The position numbers were made by a program, and so were the translations under genes. Positions 54,035-62,797 of a DNA stretch of 64,000 nucleotides are shown piece by piece (position 1 is the stretch's first letter; each line of letters begins with the position of its first letter). The DNA is from Tibeticola sediminis (lineage in GTDB: Bacteria > Pseudomonadota > Gammaproteobacteria > Burkholderiales > Burkholderiaceae_C). Location of the stretch: NCBI RefSeq assembly GCF_003843835.1, contig NZ_RKQL01000002.1, positions 186,001-250,000 on the forward strand, in the 5' to 3' direction. Below the pieces are notes generated by a model. It was given only the letters and a program-made list of their open reading frames with translations. It was not told where the DNA came from and did not search any database.

Positions 54035-55530
54035 GAGGAACAGCTCAGTTGGAGTTGGGCCGCCCAATCGGGCGGGAAGTCGGCGAGCGATTCGCAGCCG
54101 GGGTGCTCGTCAAAGGGACTCTCCAGCACGGTTTGCAACCGGGCCAGCGGCGCGAAATCACTCGCGCTCGCCGCCCGGATCACCTCCTCGGCCAGATGCT
54201 TGCGCAAAATGTACTTGGGATTGGTTTTGAGCATCAATGCAGCCGATTGCCGGCGTGAAATGGAGCTAAGGCGCTCTGAATATCGGAGCATCCAGGTGTC
54301 GAACGCGAGTCGGTCGAGGAACAGGTCGCGCACGGGCGCGAGCGCGTCGCCGGCGATGTGCTGCGAGAGCCGACGCCAGAAGATCGTGTAGTCCACCCGC
54401 TCGCGCACCAGCAGCGCCAGCACGTCGTCGATCAAGATGCCGTCGCTCGGCTGGGCATCGGTCAGCCCGAGCTTGGCCCGCATACGCGCCTCAAACGCCG
54501 CCGCGAAACGCCGCGGGTAGGGCGTGAGGGCCTGCACGGCGCGCTCGGGCTCACCGATCAGCGGCAGCAAGGCTTCGGCCAGGCAATACAGGTTCCAGCG
54601 CGCCACTTCGGGCTGTCGATCGAAGGCATAGCGTCCGTAGACGTCGGTATGGTTGCAGATGTGGCCAGGCTCGAACGCGTCGAGGAAGGCAAACGGGCCG
54701 TAGTCGAGCGTGAGCCCGAGCAGGCTCATGTTGTCGGTGTTCATCACGCCGTGGCAAAAGCCCACCGCCTGCCAGTGCGCCAACAACTCGGCCGTGCGTT
54801 CCGTGACGGCAGCCAGCAGCGTGCAAGCCGTCTCGGCCACGTCCTGCCGCTCGCACTCCGGGTAGAAGTGCGTGACGGCATAGTCGAGCAGGGCGCGCAG
54901 TTCCTCGGTCTTGCCGCGCCAGGCGAAATATTCGAAATGCCCAAAGCGCAGAAAGCTCGGCGCCGCGCGGGTCACCACTGCCGCCGTCTCCACCGTTTCG
55001 CGCAGCACCGGCGCGGGCGAGCCCACGATGCACAGCGCGCGCGTCGTCGGCACGCCCAAGGCATGCATGGCTTCGCTGGCCAGAAACTCACGGATGCTCG
55101 AGCGCAACACGGCCCGACCGTCGCCCATGCGCGAAAACGGTGTGAGCCCACTGCCTTTGAGCTGCAGCTCCATGCCCTCACCGCTGGGCGTCAGAACCTC
55201 GCCAAGCAAAATCGCGCGGCCATCGCCGAGCTGCCCCGCCCAATGGCCGAACTGGTGGCCACCGTAGACGCTCGCCAGCGGCGCACTGCCCGCCAGCGGC
55301 GCGTTGCCGGCAAAAACCGCCAGGGCTTCCTCGCTGGCCAGCCAGTGGGGCGGCAGGCCCAGCGTCTCCCCGAGCCGGGTGCTTCGAGCCACCCAGTAAG
55401 GCGCCGGCAGCGGTTGAGGCGCGATCCGGGCGTAAAAAGCCCCACCGAGCCTCGAGAACCGGTTTTGCCATTGCAGCGGAGCCCGAACCAGTGGCGGCGC
55501 GCTGGAGGCTGGGGCGACGTCAACATCCAT
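54031..55530 (-). CDS. selO: Protein adenylyltransferase SelO
   Basis: Pseudokinase-fold AMP transferase that AMPylates proteins in redox homeostasis. 499 residues. [20 protein letters not shown] carries the inverted-orientation ATP-binding residues near residue 120. [20 protein letters not shown] carries the metal-binding Asn and Asp near residue 255. The C-terminal CSS (last three residues) is the position of the redox Cys, which is Sec in animals. A family C-related stretch lies near residue 424 (RRQSA) of the helical C-terminal region. It starts at [10 protein letters not shown]; the open frame upstream is rejected. It is first in the selO-msrB-yciB-bolA unit. Confidence 0.93.
   Translation of the reverse strand: MDVDVAPASSAPPLVRAPLQWQNRFSRLGGAFYARIAPQPLPAPYWVARSTRLGETLGLPPHWLASEEALAVFAGNAPLAGSAPLASVYGGHQFGHWAGQLGDGRAILLGEVLTPSGEGMELQLKGSGLTPFSRMGDGRAVLRSSIREFLASEAMHALGVPTTRALCIVGSPAPVLRETVETAAVVTRAAPSFLRFGHFEYFAWRGKTEELRALLDYAVTHFYPECERQDVAETACTLLAAVTERTAELLAHWQAVGFCHGVMNTDNMSLLGLTLDYGPFAFLDAFEPGHICNHTDVYGRYAFDRQPEVARWNLYCLAEALLPLIGEPERAVQALTPYPRRFAAAFEARMRAKLGLTDAQPSDGILIDDVLALLVRERVDYTIFWRRLSQHIAGDALAPVRDLFLDRLAFDTWMLRYSERLSSISRRQSAALMLKTNPKYILRKHLAEEVIRAASASDFAPLARLQTVLESPFDEHPGCESLADFPPDWAAQLQLSCSS
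54242..54265 (+). repeat. Family C-like partial repeat inside selO, copy C4
   Basis: GCCGATTGCCGGCGTGAA (54242-54259) matches C1 at 17 of 18 bases (GCCGAGTGCCGGCGTGAA), then diverges (TGGAGCTA). It is read in frame on the minus strand as ISRRQSA of SelO. Confidence 0.4.
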
Positions 55531-55720
55531 GGCAGGATTGTCGTCGCGACGCTTTCGTCCTGCGGCGCAAAGGGACTTCAGGCGATTGGACCCGCGTGCG
55601 GTGCGCTTCCCAGCCGCGGGGCGAGTCCGGATGTTCCCCGATGCGCACAGCCGAATGCTCGGCGTAGGATCATGTATCCACGACTGTTCCACCACCAACG
55701 AGTACCGAAGGAGCCTGACC

Positions 55721-57352
55721 ATGCTGATGGGCCTGATGCAAAGCCAACCGCTGTTGATTTCCGCCTTGATCGAGTTCGCGGCTCGCCACCATGGCGACGC
55801 CGAGATCGTCTCCCGCCGTGTCGAGGGCGACATCCACCGCTACACCTACCGCGATTTGGCGTCGCGTTCCCGGCAGGTCGCGGGCGCGCTCGACGGCCTC
55901 GGCCTCGCCATGGGGGACCGGGTCGCCACGCTCGCTTGGAATGGCTATCGGCATCTCGAGCTGTATTTCGGTGTCAGCGGCTCGGGTCGCGTGCTGCACA
56001 CCATCAACCCGCGCCTGCATCCGGACCAAATCGCTTGGATCGCCAACCACGCCGAGGACCAGGTCGTTTGCTTCGACATGAGCTTCCTGCCGATCATCCA
56101 GGCCATCCACGGCAAATGCCCAACGGTGCGCCACTGGATTGCGCTGTGCGAAGCGCACGCGCTGCCGGCCAACACCGGCATTCCGGGCTTGCGCAGCTAT
56201 GAAGATTGGGTCGCTGGGCAGTCCACCGACTATGACTGGCCTGTTTTCGACGAAAACGCGGCGTCGAGCATGTGCTACACCAGCGGCACCACCGGCAACC
56301 CCAAGGCGGCGCTGTACAGCCACCGCTCGACCATCCTGCATGCCTATGCCGCAGCGCTGCCCGACGTGATGTGCTTGAGCGCGCGCGATGCCATCTTGCC
56401 CGTCGTGCCGATGTTCCACGTCAACGCCTGGGGCATTCCGTATTCGGCTGCGCTGGTCGGCTCGAAACTGGTTTTCCCGGGGCCCGCGCTCGACGGCAAG
56501 TCGATCTATGAACTCATCGAGGCCGAGGGGGTGACCTACGCGGCGGGGGTGCCGACCGTCTGGCAGATGCTGCTCGCGCACATGAAGGCGCACGGTCTGC
56601 GTTTCAGCACCCTCAAGCGTACCGTCATCGGTGGATCGGCTTGTCCGCCCGCCATGATCGAGGCGTTCAAGAACGACTACGGCGTCGAAGTGCTGCATGC
56701 CTGGGGCATGACGGAGATGAGCCCGCTCGGCACCGTCTGCACGCTCAAGAACAAGCACCTCGGGCTCCCCGAGGACGAGCAGATGAAAATCCGCATGAAG
56801 CAGGGCCGAGCCATCTTTGGTGTGGACATGAAGATCGTCGATGCCGAGGGCCGCGAACTGCCCTGGGACGGCAAGACTTCGGGCAATCTGCTCGTCAAAG
56901 GCCCGTGGATCATCCGCGAGTACTTCAAGGGCGAGGGCGGTGACCCGCTCGTCGACGGATGGTTCCCGACCGGGGACGTCGCCACCATCGACCCCGACGG
57001 CTACATGCAGATCACCGACCGCAGCAAGGATGTCATCAAGTCCGGCGGGGAGTGGATCAGCTCGATCGACGTCGAAAACATCGCGATGGCGCATCCCGCG
57101 GTTCAAATGGCCGCATGCATCGGTGTCAAGCATCCGAAATGGGACGAGCGTCCGATCGTGGTCGTCGTCAAGCGGCCCGGTGCCGAACTCAGCCGCGAAG
57201 AGCTTTTGGCCTTCTACGAGGGCAAGATTGCCAAATGGCAAATTCCGGACGACGTGGTCTTTGTCGACGCGATTCCGCTGGGTGCGACCGGCAAAATGCT
57301 CAAGACCAAGCTGCGTGAAATGCTGGCCGACTACCGCTTGCCGACGGCATAA
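55721..57352 (+). CDS. AMP-dependent acyl-CoA ligase (medium/long-chain type)
   Basis: Activates a carboxylic acid with ATP to acyl-AMP, then acyl-CoA. 543 residues. P-loop [18 protein letters not shown] near residue 186, the motif [15 protein letters not shown] near 328, and the [18 protein letters not shown] region near 416. The catalytic Lys is in [11 protein letters not shown] near 525. Overall sequence is nearest to the medium-chain AlkK/DmdB-like fatty acyl-CoA ligases. AAGGAG at 55708-55713 sets the start at 55721. The upstream frame is open but unrelated. The following transporter and FadB-like enzyme suggest its substrate is imported. Confidence 0.9.
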   Translation: MLMGLMQSQPLLISALIEFAARHHGDAEIVSRRVEGDIHRYTYRDLASRSRQVAGALDGLGLAMGDRVATLAWNGYRHLELYFGVSGSGRVLHTINPRLHPDQIAWIANHAEDQVVCFDMSFLPIIQAIHGKCPTVRHWIALCEAHALPANTGIPGLRSYEDWVAGQSTDYDWPVFDENAASSMCYTSGTTGNPKAALYSHRSTILHAYAAALPDVMCLSARDAILPVVPMFHVNAWGIPYSAALVGSKLVFPGPALDGKSIYELIEAEGVTYAAGVPTVWQMLLAHMKAHGLRFSTLKRTVIGGSACPPAMIEAFKNDYGVEVLHAWGMTEMSPLGTVCTLKNKHLGLPEDEQMKIRMKQGRAIFGVDMKIVDAEGRELPWDGKTSGNLLVKGPWIIREYFKGEGGDPLVDGWFPTGDVATIDPDGYMQITDRSKDVIKSGGEWISSIDVENIAMAHPAVQMAACIGVKHPKWDERPIVVVVKRPGAELSREELLAFYEGKIAKWQIPDDVVFVDAIPLGATGKMLKTKLREMLADYRLPTA

Positions 57353-57402
57353 GGGTATTGGCGTCGCGCGCCGGCACTCGAGTCGCATCGGCGATAGCCC
57401 AT

Positions 57403-57415
57403 AGGGACTATCCCT
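57403..57415. promoter_or_regulatory. Palindrome upstream of the transporter operon
   Basis: AGGGACTATCCCT, a perfect 5-base inverted repeat with a 3-base centre, 68 bases before the solute-binding protein start. It sits inside a larger imperfect dyad, GATAGCCC (57393-57400) and GGACTATC (57405-57412). It is a candidate operator; the regulator is unknown. Confidence 0.4.
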
Positions 57416-57482
57416 GATCCTCGCGACGGCTAGCGCCATTAGGCTCATGCTTCGATCCACCCACAGACCTCAGGAGACACCG

Positions 57483-58712
57483 ATGAAGCCGATGTTCAAG
57501 CTTGCCGCCCTAGCCGCCCTGATGCTCAGCGCGGGCTGGGTCCATGCCCAAAAGGGTGAGACCGTCAAAATCGCCCACATCGATCCGCTCACGGGTCTGA
57601 TGGGGCCGGTCGGCAACAACCAGCTCAACAGTTTCAAGTTCATGGCCGAAGAGTTCAGCAAGAACAACCCGGCCGGCGTGAAATTTGAGATGGTTTCGTT
57701 CGACAACAAGCTCAGCCCTGCAGAGAGCCTCAACGCCCTCAAAGCCGCGATCGACCAAGGCGTGCGCTACATCGCGCAAGGCAATGGTTCGTCGGTGGCT
57801 GGCGCGCTGATCGAGGCGGTGGCCAAGCACAACGCACGCAATCCCGGCAAGGAAGTCGTTTTCCTGAACTACGCGGCGGTCGATCCGGACTTCACCAACA
57901 GCAAGTGCAACTATTGGCATTTCCGCTTCGACGCCGACACCTCCATGAAAATGGAAGCGCTGACCACCTTCATCAAGGATCAGCCCGAGGTGAAGAAGGT
58001 TTACTTGCTCAACCAGAACTACTCACACGGGCAGCAGGTTTCGCGGTACGCCAAAGAGATGCTGGCCCGCAAGCGCCCCGACATCCAAATCGTCGGGGAC
58101 GACCTGCATCCGCTCGCGCAGGTTCGAGACTTCGCCCCCTATGTCGCCAAGATCAAGGCTTCGGGGGCCGACTCGGTGATCACCGGCAACTGGGGCTCCG
58201 ACCTGGCTCTGCTCATCAAAGCCGCGAACGAGGCCGGCTACACCGGCAAATTCTTCACCTACTACACCGGCGTGACCGGCACCCCCTCGGCCCTGGGCAA
58301 GAACGGTGAGGGCCGGGTCTATCAGGTTGCCTACAACCACTACAACATGGGCGGGCAGATGCAGCAATGGATGGCCGAGTTCAAGAAGCGCTACAACGAC
58401 GACTTCTATACCGGCGCCGTCGTGCATGTTTTCAAGGGGCTCAGTGAGGCGATGGCCAAAGCCAAATCGACCGATCCGGTCAAGGTGGCTGCGAACCTCG
58501 AGGGGCTACGCTTCAACAGCTTCAACGGCGAGGTCGAAATGCGCAAGACCGACCATCAGCTGCAGCAGCCCTTGTTCATCACGGTCTGGAAGCAAGCCGA
58601 CAAAAAATATCCGTACAGCCCTGAGAACACCGGCATGACGCTCGTCCCCGTGAAGGAGTTCCCAGCGTACGTCGCCAGTACCCCGACGAGTTGCCAGATG
58701 CAACGGCCTTGA
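57483..58712 (+). CDS. Branched-chain-type ABC transporter solute-binding protein
   Basis: Periplasmic type I substrate-binding protein of the LivK/HAAT class. 409 residues. The signal peptide (KLAALAALMLSAGWVHA) is followed by VKIAHIDPLTGLMGPVGN, then the two Rossmann lobes (VKFEMVSFDNKLSPAESLNA, broken here). AGGAGA at 57471-57476 sets the start; the Met 12 codons upstream (57447) is not used. The HAAT class takes amino acids but also aromatic and other carboxylates, so the amino-acid label is not certain. Next are livH, livM, livG and livF in that order. Confidence 0.9.
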   Translation: MKPMFKLAALAALMLSAGWVHAQKGETVKIAHIDPLTGLMGPVGNNQLNSFKFMAEEFSKNNPAGVKFEMVSFDNKLSPAESLNALKAAIDQGVRYIAQGNGSSVAGALIEAVAKHNARNPGKEVVFLNYAAVDPDFTNSKCNYWHFRFDADTSMKMEALTTFIKDQPEVKKVYLLNQNYSHGQQVSRYAKEMLARKRPDIQIVGDDLHPLAQVRDFAPYVAKIKASGADSVITGNWGSDLALLIKAANEAGYTGKFFTYYTGVTGTPSALGKNGEGRVYQVAYNHYNMGGQMQQWMAEFKKRYNDDFYTGAVVHVFKGLSEAMAKAKSTDPVKVAANLEGLRFNSFNGEVEMRKTDHQLQQPLFITVWKQADKKYPYSPENTGMTLVPVKEFPAYVASTPTSCQMQRP

Positions 58713-58729
58713 GCCTTGAGTCGCCGAGT

Positions 58730-58794
58730 GCCCCTTTCCCAAGGGGCTTCTGAGCCTGCGCATGCCGCGAGCCCGGCGGGTGAACGACCGCCGG
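58730..58794 (+). promoter_or_regulatory. Two intercistronic hairpins after the binding protein
   Basis: GCCCCTT-TCCC-AAGGGGC (58730-58747), a perfect 7-base stem, and CCGGCGG...CCGCCGG (58773-58779 with 58788-58794), a second perfect 7-base stem with an 8-base loop. Neither has a T-run. Such stem-loops often let a binding protein be made in excess over its permease by stabilising the upstream message. Confidence 0.5.
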
Positions 58795-58825
58795 AGCTCC
58801 CCGGGCTGTGCGTTTCAGTGACATC

Positions 58826-59860
58826 ATGGAATTTTTCATCCTCTCTTTGCTCAACGGCGTCAGCTACGGCTTGCTGTTGTTCATGCTGAGCGCGGGCCTG
58901 ACCCTGATCTTCAGCATGATGGGTGTGCTGAATTTCGCCCACGCTGCCTTCTACATGCTCGGCGCTTACCTCGGCTACACCGTCTCGACGAAGCTGGGTT
59001 TTTGGGTGGCCCTGGTTCTGGCCCCCGTACTCGTCGGGCTGCTCGGAGCCGGGTTCGAGCGCTGGGCGCTGCGGCGCGTGCATGCGTATGGGCACGTTCC
59101 CGAGTTGCTGATCACCTTCGGGCTTTCCTACATCTTGACCGAGCTGGTCCAGCTCATCTGGGGGCGCACCGCGCTGGAGTTCCAGCCCCCCGAAGTGCTC
59201 AGGGGGCCCGCCTTCACGCTGGTGCACCACAGTGCCGAAGGCTTTCAATGGTTCTGGGGGGCGGCCCCTGAGGCAGCCTGCCGAGCCACGGACGCCGCGG
59301 TGCGCGTGATTTGTTCGCCGTTTCCGGCGACCCGCGCCTTCATGATGCTGGTGGCCCTGGCCATGCTGTTGTCCCTATGGCTGCTGCTGACGCGCACGCG
59401 CATCGGTCTGGTGATTCAGGCTGCGCTGACGCACCCCGAGATGGTCGAGGCACTCGGTCACAACGTGCCGCGGGTGTTCATGGGGGTGTTTGGCGCGGGT
59501 GCCGCGCTCGCCGGGCTGGCCGGCGTGATTGGCGGAAGCACCTTCGTCACCGAACCCGCGATGGCGGCCACCGTGGGCTCGATCATCTTCGTCGTGGTCG
59601 TCGTCGGTGGCTTGGGGTCGCTGGCCGGTGCATTCCTGGCCTCGCTGATCATTGGCGTGATTCAGACCTTTGCCGTCGCCATCGACTATTCGCTGGGGCA
59701 GCTTCTCGTCTCCCTGGTCGGGCCAAGGCTGGGCGCCTGGCAGGAAAGCAGCCTGCTGCGGCTCACGCTGTCGCAGGTGGCGCCGATTCTTCCGTATTTG
59801 TTCTTGGTGCTGATTCTGATTTTCCGGCCCAAGGGTTTGCTGGGAACCCGGGAGGGCTGA
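58826..59860 (+). CDS. livH: Branched-chain-type ABC permease, LivH-like
   Basis: Membrane permease of the HAAT transporter, 344 residues, about eight to nine transmembrane helices. The start MEFFILSLLNGVSYGLLLF is that of LivH homologues. A GTG at 58808 would add six residues; the ATG at 58826 is preferred by family start, without a clear ribosome-binding site for either. Characteristic segments are SMMGVLNFAHAAFYMLGAY and LSYILTELVQ. The EAA-like contact loop is RIGLVIQAALTHPEMVEALG near residue 205. Its stop is one base from the livM start. Confidence 0.9.
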   Translation: MEFFILSLLNGVSYGLLLFMLSAGLTLIFSMMGVLNFAHAAFYMLGAYLGYTVSTKLGFWVALVLAPVLVGLLGAGFERWALRRVHAYGHVPELLITFGLSYILTELVQLIWGRTALEFQPPEVLRGPAFTLVHHSAEGFQWFWGAAPEAACRATDAAVRVICSPFPATRAFMMLVALAMLLSLWLLLTRTRIGLVIQAALTHPEMVEALGHNVPRVFMGVFGAGAALAGLAGVIGGSTFVTEPAMAATVGSIIFVVVVVGGLGSLAGAFLASLIIGVIQTFAVAIDYSLGQLLVSLVGPRLGAWQESSLLRLTLSQVAPILPYLFLVLILIFRPKGLLGTREG

Positions 59861-59861
59861 G

Positions 59862-61172
59862 ATGCAGACGCGTTCGACCGATGCCAAGGTGATGATGGTG
59901 CCGAACACCCGCTGGGCCTGGGCGGCTTTTGCGTGCGTGCTGGCGGCGATGCCGTGGCTCTTTCACAGCAGTTTTTCCATCACCATGCTCTCGCAAATGG
60001 GCATCGCGATCATCGCTTGCCTGTCATACAACATGCTGCTCGGACAGGGCGGGATGCTGAGTTTTGGGCATGCGGTTTATTCGGGTCTGGGGGCCTACCT
60101 CGCCATCCACGCCATGAATCTCGCTGCCGCCGGCAACCTGTGGCTGCCTGTGCCGCTGGTGCCGCTGGTCGGCGGGCTCGGCGGCTTGTTTTTCGCCGCG
60201 CTTTTTGGCTATGTGACGACGAAAAAGGCGGGAACGCCGTTTGCCATGATCACGCTCGGGATGGGTGAGCTGGTGTTCGCGATGTCGCTCATGTTCGCCG
60301 AGTTTTTCGGGGGTGAGGCGGGGATTTCGGGCAATCGGGTGTACGGCCGCCCGCTGCTGGGGTTCACGTTTGGCCCGGCCATCGAGGTGTATTACCTCAT
60401 CGCGATCTACACCTTCCTCTGCGCCGTGGCGATGTATGGGCTGACGCAAACGCCGCTCGGGCGCATCCTCAACGCGGTTCGCGACAACCCGGAGCGGGTG
60501 GAGTTCATCGGCTATGACCCGCAACGCGTGCGTTATCTGGCGTTCTTGATTTCGGGGTTTTTCGCAGGCGTCGCTGGAGGGCTGGGCGCCGTGCTGTTCG
60601 AAATCGTCACGGCTGAAGTGGTGGGGGCGGCACGCTCGGGGGCCTACCTGCTGTTCACCTTTTTGGGCGGGGCCACGTTCTTTTTCGGGCCAATGTTGGG
60701 CGGCGTGTTGATGGTTCTGGCCTTTATGCTCTTGTCCGAATGGACCAAGGCGTGGTTGCTCTACCTGGGGCTCGCCTTCATGTTGATGGTCATGTTCGCG
60801 CCGGGTGGCCTGGCCAGTTTGGTGATGCTGCATGTGCAGTGGATTCGACAAGGTCGCCTGGCCAAGATCGCAGGTCCCTACCTGGCCTTGATACTGGCCG
60901 GTGTGGCGGTCTTTTTGGCTGCCGCCGCGCTGATCGAAATGGTCTACGCGCTGCAACTCAACGCGGGCGGTGAGGAGGTTCTGCGATTCCTTGGGGTAGA
61001 GCTGCGGCCTCGGGCGCTTTCGAACTGGCTGGCGTGTGGCTTGGCACTGGTGGTTTCGAGCGCATGGTTCGAGTGGACGCGGCGTGCCTTCCTGAAGCGA
61101 TGGGCCGCGGTGAGCAGCGCTCCCGCAGATGAAGTCTTGCCGGATGCCTCGGCGACCCGGGAGGCGCACTGA
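59862..61172 (+). CDS. livM: Branched-chain-type ABC permease, LivM-like
   Basis: Second permease, 436 residues, about ten transmembrane helices. GMLSFGHAVYSGLGAYLAI is the LivM signature, and GRILNAVRDNPERVEFIGYD is the ATPase-contact loop. The last 70 residues form an extra hydrophobic pair and a cytoplasmic tail. It pairs with LivH to form the pore; the stop overlaps the livG start by one base. Confidence 0.9.
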   Translation: MQTRSTDAKVMMVPNTRWAWAAFACVLAAMPWLFHSSFSITMLSQMGIAIIACLSYNMLLGQGGMLSFGHAVYSGLGAYLAIHAMNLAAAGNLWLPVPLVPLVGGLGGLFFAALFGYVTTKKAGTPFAMITLGMGELVFAMSLMFAEFFGGEAGISGNRVYGRPLLGFTFGPAIEVYYLIAIYTFLCAVAMYGLTQTPLGRILNAVRDNPERVEFIGYDPQRVRYLAFLISGFFAGVAGGLGAVLFEIVTAEVVGAARSGAYLLFTFLGGATFFFGPMLGGVLMVLAFMLLSEWTKAWLLYLGLAFMLMVMFAPGGLASLVMLHVQWIRQGRLAKIAGPYLALILAGVAVFLAAAALIEMVYALQLNAGGEEVLRFLGVELRPRALSNWLACGLALVVSSAWFEWTRRAFLKRWAAVSSAPADEVLPDASATREAH

Positions 61173-61966
61173 TGGTGGCGAATTCAGGGCAAGCGGCGCT
61201 CGAACTGCGTCAGTTGCGCAAGAGGTTTGGCGAGACCGAGATCATCCGGGGCGTCGACCTGGCGGTCCGGCGCGGGGAGCGGGTGGCGGTCATCGGGCCC
61301 AATGGCGCAGGGAAGTCCACGCTGTTCAACCTCATCAGCGGCCGATTCGCGCCGAGCAGCGGCGAGATTTGGCTCAATGGGGTGCGCATCGATGGCAAAA
61401 GGCCGTTCGAAATCAATCGGCTTGGACTCTCACGAAGTTTCCAGATCACCAACGTCTTCCCCAAGCTCAGCGTGTTCGAAAACCTACGCTGCAGCGTGCT
61501 GTGGTCGTCGGGCTATGGCTACACGTTTTTCAAGAACCTGGCGCGCTTGCGGGACGTCAACGAACGCGCCGAGGCGCTGATGGGCAGCATCCATCTCGAA
61601 CACCGGCGCGACGTGCTCGCGGCGAATCTGACCTATGCCGAGCAACGTGCGCTCGAGATCGGCATCACCATCGCCGGTGGCGCCGAGGTGATCTTGCTCG
61701 ACGAGCCGACCGCCGGCATGAGCCATCACGAGACCGAACATTTCATCGGCCTCATCCGCTCCGTGACCGAGGGCAAGACCTTGCTCACCGTTGAGCATGA
61801 CATGAGCGTGGTTTTCGGACTGGCTGACCGGATTGCCGTCGTGGTCTACGGCGAGGTGATTGCCTTCGACACGCCGCAGGCCGTTCGCGCGAACCCCAAG
61901 GTCCAGGAGGCGTATCTCGGCGCGGTCGTCGAGGCGGCGTCGAGTCAGGGGGCGCATCATGCTTGA
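61172..61966 (+). CDS. livG: Branched-chain-type ABC ATPase, LivG-like
   Basis: 264 residues. Walker A is GPNGAGKSTLFNLISG near residue 45, Walker B VILLDEPTAGM, and the His switch EHDMSVV. The signature is LTYAEQRALEIGI, a variant usual in this subgroup rather than LSGGQ. DRIAVVVYGEVIAFDTPQAV is LivG-like. It powers import with LivF and overlaps livM and livF by start/stop. Confidence 0.93.
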   Translation: MVANSGQAALELRQLRKRFGETEIIRGVDLAVRRGERVAVIGPNGAGKSTLFNLISGRFAPSSGEIWLNGVRIDGKRPFEINRLGLSRSFQITNVFPKLSVFENLRCSVLWSSGYGYTFFKNLARLRDVNERAEALMGSIHLEHRRDVLAANLTYAEQRALEIGITIAGGAEVILLDEPTAGMSHHETEHFIGLIRSVTEGKTLLTVEHDMSVVFGLADRIAVVVYGEVIAFDTPQAVRANPKVQEAYLGAVVEAASSQGAHHA

Positions 61967-62654
61967 GGTGCAAGGGCTCCACGCCTACTACGGCAAAAGC
62001 CATGTGCTCCATGGCGTGGATCTGCAGGTGGGAGCGGGCGAAATCGTTGCGCTCTTGGGGCGCAATGGCTCGGGCCGCTCGACGACCGCCAAGGCGATCA
62101 TGGGCTTGGTGCACCGCGAGGGTCGGGTGCGCTGGAAAGGGCAGGACATCACGGGCTTGCGCACCTACCAGATTGCTCGGCTCGGGCTCGGCTATGTGCC
62201 CGAGAGCCGGGACATCTTCCCCAAGCTCACGGTGGCGCAAAACCTGCTGCTGGGCTTGAAGGGCGCTCGGGTTCGCAGCCGCTGGTCGTTCGAAGACATG
62301 TACGCGATGTTTCCGCGGCTCAAGGAGCGCGAACACACCGAAGCAGGCGTGCTCTCGGGCGGCGAGCAGCAGATGTTGACGCTGTGCCGAACGATCATGG
62401 GCGACCCGGACTTGGTGCTGATCGATGAGCCAACCGAAGGGCTTGCGCCCATGATCGTCGAACAGGTGGGGCATTTTCTGAGCACGCTCAAAGAGCGCGG
62501 GGTGTCCGTCCTGCTGATCGAGCAAAAGCTCACGATCGCGATGCGCATCTCCGACCGCGTGCTCGTCATGGGGCACGGCTCGATTGCGTTCGAAGGCAGT
62601 CCGGAGGCGCTGCGCGCCCATGAGGCGGTGCGCAAGGAGTGGCTGGAGGTCTGA
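61959..62654 (+). CDS. livF: Branched-chain-type ABC ATPase, LivF-like, variant Walker A
   Basis: 231 residues from the ATG at 61959, overlapping the livG end by eight bases. The signature is LSGGEQQMLTLCRTIMGDPD and Walker B is LVLIDEPTEGLAP. Walker A reads GRNGSGRSTT near residue 36, with Arg (CGC) in place of the invariant Lys. The His of the H-loop position is a Gln (IEQK), as normal in LivF. Whether it hydrolyses ATP on its own is uncertain; LivG keeps a normal P-loop, so one competent site may remain. It is the last gene of the transporter. Confidence 0.92.
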   Translation: MLEVQGLHAYYGKSHVLHGVDLQVGAGEIVALLGRNGSGRSTTAKAIMGLVHREGRVRWKGQDITGLRTYQIARLGLGYVPESRDIFPKLTVAQNLLLGLKGARVRSRWSFEDMYAMFPRLKEREHTEAGVLSGGEQQMLTLCRTIMGDPDLVLIDEPTEGLAPMIVEQVGHFLSTLKERGVSVLLIEQKLTIAMRISDRVLVMGHGSIAFEGSPEALRAHEAVRKEWLEV

Positions 62655-62740
62655 GCCGCGCATCCGAGGAGCGCGCGGCGCTTCTGGTCAGGCAAGTCTC
62701 GACGGCGACAAGGGATCGAGACGTTCCCCAGCATCATCAT

Positions 62741-62768
62741 TAGAATCCGAAAATAGAACGCTCGTTCT
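62741..62768 (+). promoter_or_regulatory. TetR-like operator and -10 box before the FadB-like gene
   Basis: AGAACG (62755-62760) and CGTTCT (62763-62768) are perfect 6-base inverted arms around CT, 30 bases before the start codon. TAGAAT at 62741-62746 could be the -10 of the promoter it would cover. TetR-family repressors of fatty-acid degradation use this kind of dyad; no such regulator is in the window. Confidence 0.5.
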
Positions 62769-62797
62769 TTTTTGTTTCATCTCGCGAGGAACCAGGT

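Noticed and set aside
61172-61966. LivG signature LTYAEQR as a defect
   Set aside because: This variant is, as I recall, normal in this transporter subgroup; Walker A and B are intact.
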